Both the position numbers and the translations under genes were made by a program. Of a DNA stretch of 64,000 nt, positions 15,777 to 22,705 are shown piece after piece. Under the pieces are notes generated by a model. That model did not search any database, was not told the DNA's origin, and saw only the letters and a list, made by a program, of their open reading frames with translations. The stretch comes from a virus, in IMG/VR virus record IMGVR_UViG_3300031839_001380, positions 62,001 to 126,000 of that record. One strand, 5' to 3'. Position 1 is the first letter of the stretch. Every line of letters begins with the position of its first letter.

Positions 15777-17420
15777 ATGGCTTACGGAGATTGGAGCACA
15801 AAAACTCAACAACTCCTGACAGGTACACCTGGCACACAAATATCATATGGCGAAGTTAGGGCAGCAGTAGGTGATACTTCTGCTTCAATCTCTGCATCTG
15901 AGATGCATCGAGTTACAGATCTTGATGCACCATATGATTTTAACCAGGGAAAATATGCTACTTCTACAGGAACGCCACACTTACCATATGTTTTAGATGC
16001 AGTTGAAAATGTAGGCGTTGGTACGACTGGAGCTATTACACCTCAAGATCTTAGAGGTATTATTGATGAGTATGTGGTCGAACAGGCAGCAAATTCAGAG
16101 GAAGAGAACTTTAATGTTACTGATCTGAATAGTCCCTCTACTCCTAGTGTTGATGCAACTTGGGGTGGTAACCTTAATAGAAATATCACAAAATATTTGA
16201 GGTTAAAGGGTAGGATTATTAGTACAAGTGTTGCAACTCCTGCTGTTATTGCTGATGATCCGTCATCAAATCTCAACATCTATGTAAACAATTCTCCACC
16301 ATCTTATGGCATTTATTCTGCTGGTGGTGCATTAGGTGGTCAACCTGGCGGTGATGCTGTTCAAGTATCTAATCCTGGAGCTCCTTCACTCCGTAAGGTA
16401 TTTGTAGAGTGCGAAGGATCAGACGCTCGCATTTATGCCGGTGGCGGTGGTGGAAAAACTGGAGTTGATGGATCTCCTGGATCACCCGGTAGTGGTGCAT
16501 CTTCTGGATCTCCTGGATCACCCGGTAGCCCTGGTGGTAGTGGTAGTAATGGTAGCAATGGATCACCCGGTGCCTCTGGTCAACCTGGATCTCCTGGATC
16601 TGGTGGTCAGCAAAGATCAACATATCAAGCAAGACAAGCTTATCAGAATAGAAGAGGTGAAAGAAATAGAAGGACTAGAAGGAAAAGATATGGTGGATGG
16701 CCAAGAAGTAGAAGAGGGCCAAAACAGGATAGGCAAGGTTATCAGAATAGAAGGACTGAAAGAAGAAGAAACACTGAAAGAAATAGAAAGCACTGTTCTG
16801 GCGGTCAAGGTGGATCCGGCGGTGGCGGCGGCTACGGCGGCGGTCGTGGATGGGGCGGTGCTGGCGGATCAGGTGGCGGCGGCGGTGCTGGTGGTCCATC
16901 TGGTTATAATGGCACTGGTGGCGGTGGCGGTCAACTTGGTGTAGGTGCTCCCGGTCGCGGTTGGAACTACAAAACAGGCAATATCACTGGACAACCTGGC
17001 ACACCCGGCATTCCTGGCACACCCGGTGGTGGTGGTGGATCAGGGACACCAGGCGGCAGCGGCGGATCAGGTCAACCCGGAACCCCTGGCCAGGGTGGTG
17101 GTGGTGGCTTCGGCGGTGGTGCTGGTACTCCTGCATCTTGTGGTGCTGGTACTCCGGGACAACCAGGCGGATCAGGTCAACCCGGACAACCAGGGACACC
17201 AGGCGGTAGAGGTGCAAGCGGACAGCCTGGACAACCAGGAACACCTGGAAATGCAGGCACTCCGGGACAACCAGGACAACCGGGACAACCAGGAGGATCT
17301 GGAGGCACTTGGGGTCAAGATGCGTTTGGTGGTGCTGCTGGCGGTAAAGGTGGTCGCGCTGTTAATGGTGATAAGTATGAAGTTATTCCCAACGGCGGAG
17401 ATATTAGAATAATTTACTAA
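15777..17420 (+). CDS. Glycine-rich, collagen-like adhesin
   Basis: 547 aa. Residues 1-220 are an ordinary globular or stalk region (MAYGDWSTKTQQLLTGTPGT). From ~222 the chain is Gly-X-Y and poly-Gly: GSPGSPGSGASSGSPGSPGS first, later many GQPGTPG, GQPGQPG and GGSGGSG units. A 60-residue Arg-rich, purine-coded block (bases ~16610-16797) interrupts the repeats. The end (GGAAGGKGGRAVNGDKYEV) resembles the glycine-helix adhesin tips of T-even gp38-type proteins; that link is an inference. It is followed after nine bases by a prolyl-hydroxylase-like oxygenase, which suggests that its prolines are modified. Likely the receptor-binding tip of a fibre. Confidence 0.75.
   Translation: MAYGDWSTKTQQLLTGTPGTQISYGEVRAAVGDTSASISASEMHRVTDLDAPYDFNQGKYATSTGTPHLPYVLDAVENVGVGTTGAITPQDLRGIIDEYVVEQAANSEEENFNVTDLNSPSTPSVDATWGGNLNRNITKYLRLKGRIISTSVATPAVIADDPSSNLNIYVNNSPPSYGIYSAGGALGGQPGGDAVQVSNPGAPSLRKVFVECEGSDARIYAGGGGGKTGVDGSPGSPGSGASSGSPGSPGSPGGSGSNGSNGSPGASGQPGSPGSGGQQRSTYQARQAYQNRRGERNRRTRRKRYGGWPRSRRGPKQDRQGYQNRRTERRRNTERNRKHCSGGQGGSGGGGGYGGGRGWGGAGGSGGGGGAGGPSGYNGTGGGGGQLGVGAPGRGWNYKTGNITGQPGTPGIPGTPGGGGGSGTPGGSGGSGQPGTPGQGGGGGFGGGAGTPASCGAGTPGQPGGSGQPGQPGTPGGRGASGQPGQPGTPGNAGTPGQPGQPGQPGGSGGTWGQDAFGGAAGGKGGRAVNGDKYEVIPNGGDIRIIY
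16441..17310 (+). repeat. Collagen-like and poly-glycine coding repeats
   Basis: Low-complexity DNA encoding Gly-X-Y triplets in two blocks (16441-16609 and 16798-17310), with frequent GGATCACCCGGT-, CAACCTGG- and GGACAACC-type units in tandem. The repeats are imperfect and Pro occupies mainly the X or Y position. Such tracts expand and contract easily. Confidence 0.8.
16610..16797 (+). other. Purine-rich, Arg-rich block inside collagen-like gene
   Basis: About 188 bases made almost only of A and G, abruptly bounded by the GC-rich Gly repeats. In the gene frame it reads as Arg/Asn/Gln/Thr (QNRRGERNRRTRRKRYGG, QNRRTERRRNTERNRK). The +1 frame also stays open and reads as an acidic, helix-like sequence. 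In-frame residues keep a rough three-residue pattern with Arg where Gly would be expected. Confidence 0.6.
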
Positions 17421-17429
17421 TTTTTTATT

Positions 17430-18032
17430 ATGTCAATTTATCGTCTATCCCCCTCACCCAATTTCGGTATGGGGGAGATTTTATATGAAACTTGGGTAGA
17501 AGGATTCACCCCACAAGAGTGTGACAGAATTATTAGATATGGTGAGTCATTAAATCCTCAAGCATCCATAGTTGGTGTTGATGATGAATCTAATGAAGTA
17601 GTAGAAAGTATTAGAAAATCTAAAAACTCATGGATTGAGCTAAATGATGAGACTGAATGGATATATGACAGGCTAGGAAATATTCTTAGGTGTATGAATG
17701 GTATGCACTGGAGATTTGATCTTCATGGATTTCATGAGCATCTTCAATATACTGTTTACAATGATGATAAGTCTTTCTATCGTTGGCATGTAGATAATAT
17801 GATACTTGGTGATGCTCCACCTAGAAAGTTGAGCATGTCAATACAACTAACTGATCCTGATGATTATGATGGTGGAGAACTTCAAGTTAATGATGGAGAA
17901 GTTCATACAATTGCAAATGACAGAGGAATAGTAACAGTATTTCCTAGCTATGTTTTACATCGTGTAACACCTATCACTAGGGGCACAAGACGCTCTCTAG
18001 TGGTCTGGGCGACTGGTCCTGGGTTCAGATGA
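17430..18032 (+). CDS. 2OG-Fe(II) oxygenase, prolyl-4-hydroxylase-like
   Basis: 200 aa, normal for a minimal double-stranded beta-helix dioxygenase. The iron ligands are visible as H120-x-D122 in FYRWHVDN and H177 in YVLHRVTPI. The 2-oxoglutarate-binding Arg is R187 or R188 in GTRRSLVVW. The YDGGELQV and FPSYVLHRV strands match the P4H/PKHD-type family. The enzyme would hydroxylate a substrate using O2 and 2-oxoglutarate. The gene starts nine bases after the collagen-like adhesin, whose GQPGTPG repeats are plausible substrates. The alternative is a host-directed or nucleic-acid-directed oxygenase; the substrate is not shown by sequence. Confidence 0.88.
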   Translation: MSIYRLSPSPNFGMGEILYETWVEGFTPQECDRIIRYGESLNPQASIVGVDDESNEVVESIRKSKNSWIELNDETEWIYDRLGNILRCMNGMHWRFDLHGFHEHLQYTVYNDDKSFYRWHVDNMILGDAPPRKLSMSIQLTDPDDYDGGELQVNDGEVHTIANDRGIVTVFPSYVLHRVTPITRGTRRSLVVWATGPGFR

Positions 18033-18072
18033 AGAACTGTCCACTAACGCCCCCACAGCGCCCCACAGACGC

Positions 18073-18078
18073 TATAAT
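18073..18078 (+). promoter_or_regulatory. -10-like TATAAT before ligase-like gene
   Basis: TATAAT lies only seven bases before the ATG at 18085, with AAGGA between. If functional, transcription would begin almost at the start codon. No -35 or extended TG is present, so the assignment is weak. Confidence 0.35.
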
Positions 18079-18084
18079 AAGGAC

Positions 18085-19263
18085 ATGAAAAACACCCACC
18101 TTGAGCACCTAGAAGACGAGATCCTGAACAGCGGCACTGCTGGCGGTTTCAATGTTGTTACTTTCCTCCGACAGTTCAGTGATATGTTATCTGGCAAGTC
18201 CAGTGACTTAAATATCACTACCAAGTGGGATGGTGCCCCAGCTATTATTTGTGGCACTGAACCTGTCAGTGGTCGTTTCTTTGTCGGTACTAAATCAGTA
18301 TTCAACAAAGTCAATCCTAAAATTTGTTTTGATGACACTGATGTAGATCGTTTTTACAACGGTCAACTTGCATCAAAGCTCAAAGATTGTCTAGAATATC
18401 TTCCTCAACTTAATATCTCTGGTATTGTTCAAGGTGACTTACTATTCACTCAAGAAGACAAGAGAAGCGGTATTGTCGGTGGAAACAGAGTTATTTGTTT
18501 CACTCCTAACACTATTACTTATGCTGTTGATCGTCATTCCCGTACAGGTTCTGTCGTTCATCTTTCCAAACTTGGAATCGTATTTCATACAAAATACAAG
18601 GGCGATACTCTACAGACTGCGGAAGTTGTACCTCTCAAAAAAGCCCCTAAGTATCATTCTACTGAGGATGTTTTTGTTGCCAGTGCGAATTTTATTGATG
18701 CCACTGGTGCTTCTCTTTTTGATGAAAGAGATCTGTATACATTCAATGCTCACATCAATCTCGCACAAGGTGCGCTAAAGCAATCTTCTAAGTTTCTTGA
18801 CATCCTACAAGGTCAAGGTAAATCTAACCTAATGATGCACCTTCTTCTCAAAAAGTTCTTCAATCAGCGTATCCGTGGTGGTCGTGGTGTTGTCAATGCC
18901 AAGACAATGGTTGCTGAGTTTGCACAATTCTACAGAGTTGCTATTCAAACTGAGAGGGGCAAGAAGAAAACTGCTGCAACTCAGAAAAAATACGAAAACA
19001 TGGAGACTGATGGTCTCATGTTCATCGCTATGTATCGTCGTGAGTTGTACTTCTTGATTGCCGCGTATATTTCTATTCGTACTGCTAAGAAAATGGTCAT
19101 TGACCAACTCAACAAAGTTCGCACTATCAAGACATTTATCGGTCAAACTCCCACAAGTCCTGAGGGATATGTTGTTCACAATGACAAGTCAATGATGAAG
19201 TTTGTTGACGATGAGTTTCGTCTTGCTAACATTACGGTTGACAAGACCTGGAATTCCAAGTAG
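18085..19263 (+). CDS. Ligase-like nucleotidyltransferase
   Basis: 392 aa. Residues 45-53 read TTKWDGAPA, the KxDG motif I of covalent nucleotidyltransferases (DNA/RNA ligases), with K47 as candidate adenylated lysine. FFVGTKS (65-71), IVQGDLLF (114-121) and, near the C-terminus, SPEGYVVH (E360) followed by MMKFVD (K372) are reasonable counterparts of motifs IIIa, III, IV and V. The spacing between III and IV is unusually long (~240 residues), with a basic helical insert (RGGRG, RGKKKTA). I infer an RNA/DNA-repair or ligase-like role; a degenerate, non-ligase member is possible. An AAGGA ribosome site precedes the ATG. Confidence 0.65.
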   Translation: MKNTHLEHLEDEILNSGTAGGFNVVTFLRQFSDMLSGKSSDLNITTKWDGAPAIICGTEPVSGRFFVGTKSVFNKVNPKICFDDTDVDRFYNGQLASKLKDCLEYLPQLNISGIVQGDLLFTQEDKRSGIVGGNRVICFTPNTITYAVDRHSRTGSVVHLSKLGIVFHTKYKGDTLQTAEVVPLKKAPKYHSTEDVFVASANFIDATGASLFDERDLYTFNAHINLAQGALKQSSKFLDILQGQGKSNLMMHLLLKKFFNQRIRGGRGVVNAKTMVAEFAQFYRVAIQTERGKKKTAATQKKYENMETDGLMFIAMYRRELYFLIAAYISIRTAKKMVIDQLNKVRTIKTFIGQTPTSPEGYVVHNDKSMMKFVDDEFRLANITVDKTWNSK

Positions 19264-19297
19264 AGTAACTTTGTCGAAGTTCAGCACAACTATAGCT

Positions 19298-19459
19298 ATG
19301 AGTTCAATGAAATTCGCTCTACATTGGAAGCGCCCAAAGAAAGGATACTCTTCATTTCAAAAGGCAGTATTCTACAGACAAGAAGATGTAATCTGGTATA
19401 TTAATGTGCTAAAAGAGCAAGGAATTGAAGACTACGATATTCTACCCGTTTTTAACTAA
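19298..19459 (+). CDS. Small basic hypothetical protein
   Basis: 53 aa, start ATG at 19298 (MSSMKFALHWKRPKKG); the internal Met 3 codons on is an alternative. Basic N-terminus, then a helix with aromatic residues (VFYRQEDVIWYINVLKEQG). It lies between the ligase-like and halogenase-like genes, with a CTAAATA box overlapping its stop. Function unknown. Confidence 0.6.
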   Translation: MSSMKFALHWKRPKKGYSSFQKAVFYRQEDVIWYINVLKEQGIEDYDILPVFN

Positions 19460-19462
19460 ATA
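19456..19462 (+). promoter_or_regulatory. CTAAATA box ahead of halogenase-like gene
   Basis: CTAAATA lies 24 bases before the ATG at 19486. A separate ATATAATTTT (TATAAT at 19471-19476) lies ten bases before that ATG. Either could be the promoter, or both could, giving early and late expression. Confidence 0.4.
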
Positions 19463-19485
19463 GACGAAGATATAATTTTAGACGC

Positions 19486-20904
19486 ATGAGTAGGAAAATT
19501 GCTGTCATCGGTGCGGGTGCAGATGCAGTATCGACTGTTGCTCAACTCATCTCGCGAAGAGACCTACAAGATAGTGAATACCAGGATGACGAAATTACAT
19601 GGATACGGGATTGCTCGCATAAAATTGACAACTTCGGAGTGCAAGTCAATACACTTTGGCTTACTGTTATTTCTACCAACACCACAATTAGTACACTCGA
19701 TTTTCATAAAAGATTTGATGCGACTCAAAAACTTGGGTTAAAGTTTATTGGGTTTGGTAATAGAATTGATAAGAACTTCTTTGTCATGTTTGATCCCACC
19801 GAGATCTCAATGCACATCGATGAAGGTAAGTTTGTTGAGTTCTATTGGGAAAATCTCCAAAATCAACACTTTAATCTTAACTTAATTGATAAAAGAGTTG
19901 AAACTATTGGGTTCTCAGAAGAAGATAGAAAAGCATATATTGATGGTGAAGAGTTTGATTTTATTGTTGATTGTGTGAGAGGTGGACTGTGGGATAAAGA
20001 GTCATATAGTGATGCATTATATAATCCAACTGATACAAAGCTAACGGTTAATCGTAAGATTCCTGGTGATTGGGATTACACTGCATACATTGCTACTGAG
20101 CATGGATATTTGACTGGTGTTCCTACACAAGATGCACAAACATGGATATATTCATATGACAGTGATATTACAACTGAAGAGCAAGCAGTAGAAGATTTTA
20201 ATACTCATTGTGCAGTTAAAAAACACTGTTCATATAAGAAAACTGAATCAGATCATAAAACATCTGACTATTGTGTCAACAAAAATAGAATGTATGCCCG
20301 TTGTGGTCGTGCGTTAGGTATGAATGATGACTTAACTGGGTTCCGTAGTTATGTTGAGACTGATTTAGGTGAAGCATTAGGAGAATTTATCTTTGGTGAT
20401 GATGAAAAACCTTGTAACAATATACAGCGTCTTGAGGTAGAAGATCGGTGGAGAGATGGTCAGATTGATCAAGCAGCAGTCATGGCATTTTACTTGCAGT
20501 TTGGATCAAAGTATCGTCATTCTGACTTCTGGGTTCAAACTAGAGAGAAAGCATGTAGACTCTTGGAAGATAAAGATCTTCACTCAACTGAGCGTAGAGA
20601 AGTATATGTAAAATTAGACGAGATCCCTGAGGAAGAAAACATTAGACTTGATTATTTCAGGTATCAAGCAGAAGCAGATGACAAATACTTTCTGCGTCAG
20701 AGAATGACAGATGAGTCAGATGAACCATATAGAATGTTAGGTCCGTACCAAAGTTTCTGTCAAGCTGTATATGGTTTAGGTGCTCCATATGCAAACAAAT
20801 ATCCTCTCATGTCACCATTGTGGGAACCAAGTGAGAAATTTGGTGAAATTGTGTTAGATTCGATGATGGATGGACACTTTAAGAAGCGGACCAAGAAGAA
20901 GTGA
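19486..20904 (+). CDS. Tryptophan-halogenase-like flavoprotein
   Basis: 472 aa, close to the usual length of PrnA-type FAD-dependent halogenases. The N-terminus has a dinucleotide fold (KIAVIGAGADAVSTVAQL). Residues ~205-240 (EHGYLTGVPTQDAQTWIYSY, then SDITTEEQAVEDF) align by eye with the region of halogenases that carries WxWxIP. That tripeptide is not present here, reading GYLTGVP instead. The family oxidises chloride or bromide on reduced FAD to halogenate tryptophan or similar aromatics. With the altered motif this may be a non-halogenating monooxygenase relative. Substrate and role in infection are unknown. Confidence 0.65.
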   Translation: MSRKIAVIGAGADAVSTVAQLISRRDLQDSEYQDDEITWIRDCSHKIDNFGVQVNTLWLTVISTNTTISTLDFHKRFDATQKLGLKFIGFGNRIDKNFFVMFDPTEISMHIDEGKFVEFYWENLQNQHFNLNLIDKRVETIGFSEEDRKAYIDGEEFDFIVDCVRGGLWDKESYSDALYNPTDTKLTVNRKIPGDWDYTAYIATEHGYLTGVPTQDAQTWIYSYDSDITTEEQAVEDFNTHCAVKKHCSYKKTESDHKTSDYCVNKNRMYARCGRALGMNDDLTGFRSYVETDLGEALGEFIFGDDEKPCNNIQRLEVEDRWRDGQIDQAAVMAFYLQFGSKYRHSDFWVQTREKACRLLEDKDLHSTERREVYVKLDEIPEEENIRLDYFRYQAEADDKYFLRQRMTDESDEPYRMLGPYQSFCQAVYGLGAPYANKYPLMSPLWEPSEKFGEIVLDSMMDGHFKKRTKKK

Positions 20905-20928
20905 CAGCGTGGTTCTAATTGCTATAAT
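20901..20928 (+). promoter_or_regulatory. Sigma-70-type promoter GTGACA-N16-TATAAT
   Basis: GTGACA (20901-20906), 16-base spacer ending TTGC, then TATAAT (20923-20928) with an extended TGC. It lies 21 bases before the nuclease-candidate ATG. One of the best-formed host-type promoters in the window. Confidence 0.65.
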
Positions 20929-20949
20929 ATAGGCATAAGACAGGCAACC

Positions 20950-21654
20950 ATGAACGCAACTGAAGCAGGACGACTTGCTAAAACTGAGGGTCACAAGTTT
21001 GAGCACAGTTTGCCTGAGTATCTAAATGAGATATTTGGTGGTGATCATGTTGTCAATGGTCGCCCAGATACCAAAGTTGATGTATATGACAATGATTCTG
21101 GTATTGCATATTCTGTCAAGAATGTAAGCAAGAATCATACTCAAGTAGCATTACTATCCTCTCGTAAATTTATTGAGTATTTTGGACTTCAAGAGACTTT
21201 TCCAGCTTTGTTTATTAGGTTGTTCTTTGGTGTTCCTAATAACTATGGTATGTCTACTATTTCTTTACGCCATAAAGATCTCGTTCTGAGTGACGCTGAG
21301 ATTCGTCAAAATCGTGTGTACGCTAACAATATCCCTCAGGGTATTAAAGACGCCTTCATGACCTTTATGAACGCCAATAAGATGGCAATTTTTGATGTGA
21401 TTGTTCGTAAAGGTCTTAATGATGGTTATCCTGTGAGTCAGATGATATGGCGCAATAAGAAAAGTGATCAAATGCGCTTCATTGACATTGCAAAACTTGA
21501 AAAGCTATGTGAGGGTGGAGAGTGGGTTCTAAATAATACGACACTACATTTTTATACCGCTGAAGGAGTTAAACTGTTCCATCTGCAAATGAAAGGATCA
21601 GGTAAGAAGTACAACTCTGGTTATCACGGTATGATGTTTCATATCTACCAATGA
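20950..21654 (+). CDS. Putative PD-(D/E)XK-type nuclease
   Basis: 234 aa. An N-terminal helix (AGRLAKTEGHKFEHSLPEYL) with a conserved-looking Glu precedes GRPDTKVDVYDN and IAYSVKNVSKNHTQVAL. This is the E...D...(D/E/S)xK order of restriction-endonuclease-like folds, with D in VDV and K in SVKN as candidate metal-site residues. The C-terminus has a positively charged MKGSGKKYNSGYHG segment. It may degrade DNA or recognise phage DNA; the usual acidic residue before the Lys is replaced by Ser, so activity is uncertain. It stands behind a strong promoter and ahead of a chain of overlapping small genes. Confidence 0.45.
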   Translation: MNATEAGRLAKTEGHKFEHSLPEYLNEIFGGDHVVNGRPDTKVDVYDNDSGIAYSVKNVSKNHTQVALLSSRKFIEYFGLQETFPALFIRLFFGVPNNYGMSTISLRHKDLVLSDAEIRQNRVYANNIPQGIKDAFMTFMNANKMAIFDVIVRKGLNDGYPVSQMIWRNKKSDQMRFIDIAKLEKLCEGGEWVLNNTTLHFYTAEGVKLFHLQMKGSGKKYNSGYHGMMFHIYQ

Positions 21655-21655
21655 C

Positions 21656-22003
21656 ATGGGCATGTTTGATACTCTAAAATCATCTTATGACCTTGGTGCT
21701 GGGTTTCATAAAGAATTGCAGACCAAGGATTTAGAGTGTTGCATGTGTCAGTATTGGATAGATCCCGCAGGTAGATTGTGGGACATTAATTATCAAGGAA
21801 CACACGATCTTATTATTAATGAGAAAGCAGAGAATATATGGGAGAGAGTAAAACCAGTTCCAAATGGTTGTCATGGTAAAGTTAGCCCCGTATTCATAGA
21901 TAAGGAGATAGAAGTATATCCTGCAAAATGGGATGCACATTATGCGGCACTTCCGCGACGATATTTAACATTCAAAGGTGGAATCTTGTATGGAGTTGGG
22001 TAA
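21656..22003 (+). CDS. Conserved-type cyanophage hypothetical protein
   Basis: 115 aa, starting one base after the upstream stop. A CxxC pair (ECCMCQYW) near residue 29 and a WDINYQGTHDL segment suggest a compact, possibly metal-binding fold. The C-terminus (RRYLTFKGGILYGVG) overlaps the next gene by 14 bases. Function unknown. Confidence 0.65.
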   Translation: MGMFDTLKSSYDLGAGFHKELQTKDLECCMCQYWIDPAGRLWDINYQGTHDLIINEKAENIWERVKPVPNGCHGKVSPVFIDKEIEVYPAKWDAHYAALPRRYLTFKGGILYGVG

Positions 22004-22196
22004 GTATGAATTTGGTGGACAGGAGAGATGTTCTGCTAACTATGCAAGACTAATCAGTGAGTTAGAGGGGTCATATCAGATGCTTAAATACCTAGGATTT
22101 GAAGAAGATATGCTCAAGATTGAATCTATAAAGAAAAACTATTATAAACTATACTTCAGACAATTAAAGGCAGAGAAACATGTCGAAGGACAATGA
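21990..22196 (+). CDS. Small helical hypothetical protein
   Basis: 68 aa from the ATG at 21990, which has AAAGGTGG upstream; an ATG at 21978 in the same frame lacks a ribosome site. Mostly helical (ARLISELEGSYQMLKYLGFE). Both ends overlap neighbours, indicating translational coupling. Function unknown. Confidence 0.6.
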   Translation: MELGKYEFGGQERCSANYARLISELEGSYQMLKYLGFEEDMLKIESIKKNYYKLYFRQLKAEKHVEGQ

Positions 22197-22344
22197 ATTA
22201 GCATGGGCTTTGCATACTGCTGCTAGATTGCTATCTGAGAAGTATACAATCACTTACAAAACTGTCACAACAGACAACACTGAACATGATGAGGTTGTGA
22301 TAGAATATGGACATAGACCAAGATTAGATGACTCAACTAATTGA
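22180..22344 (+). CDS. Small hypothetical protein
   Basis: 54 aa (MSKDNELAWALHTAARLLSE), preceded by an AAGG within the upstream gene and overlapping genes on both sides by 17 bases. A helix is followed by two beta strands. Function unknown. Confidence 0.6.
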   Translation: MSKDNELAWALHTAARLLSEKYTITYKTVTTDNTEHDEVVIEYGHRPRLDDSTN

Positions 22345-22528
22345 TCCTAGTGATCCTCGCTATTTCACTAATTCTAGTGATGAACCCTACGATAGACACA
22401 ACTACAAAGTTGTATTAGCTAATGGTGAGTCACTGAATACTGATGCTTGGGATATAGCACAATCAATATGGTTTCAATATCCCTCCTCGTTCCTATCACA
22501 CATTGAAGTATTAGACAAAAATGACTGA
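22328..22528 (+). CDS. Small hypothetical protein
   Basis: 66 aa, acidic and aromatic (DSSDEPYDRHNYKVV-like with DAWDIAQSIWFQYP). It overlaps the preceding gene by 17 bases and the following by eight. No motif recognised. Confidence 0.6.
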   Translation: MTQLIDPSDPRYFTNSSDEPYDRHNYKVVLANGESLNTDAWDIAQSIWFQYPSSFLSHIEVLDKND

Positions 22529-22682
22529 AGAAGCACTAATTTGGAAAGAGAGATATGAATCTCTTAAAAGATGGGTAGAGAATAATATGAATCAACCTTA
22601 TGAGCATCCATGGTACGAACATACTAAGACAGTTCGCAAACTGGACACGGGACACAAGCGAAAAGATATGGATCTGCTATAA
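22521..22682 (+). CDS. Small hypothetical protein upstream of helicase
   Basis: 53 aa (MTEEALIWKERYESLKRWVE), rich in Lys, Glu and Trp, helical. Its stop codon lies inside the TATAAT box that precedes the helicase gene. Function unknown. Confidence 0.6.
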   Translation: MTEEALIWKERYESLKRWVENNMNQPYEHPWYEHTKTVRKLDTGHKRKDMDLL

Positions 22683-22683
22683 T
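22675..22683 (+). promoter_or_regulatory. Extended -10 promoter TGCTATAAT for helicase
   Basis: TGCTATAAT ends 22 bases before the helicase ATG. It is identical to the boxes at 3197 and 20920. No clear -35, as expected for extended -10 promoters. Confidence 0.55.
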
Positions 22684-22705
22684 TATTGCATACGACAGAA
22701 CTTCA

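Noticed and set aside
16435-16944. Alternative plus-strand frame through the collagen-like gene
   Set aside because: It is a shadow of Gly-rich repeats; only the short acidic stretch over the purine block looks protein-like, and it has no start of its own.
15777-17420. Possible diversity-generating retroelement target in the repeat-rich adhesin
   Set aside because: No reverse transcriptase, template repeat or C-type-lectin variable region is seen in the window.
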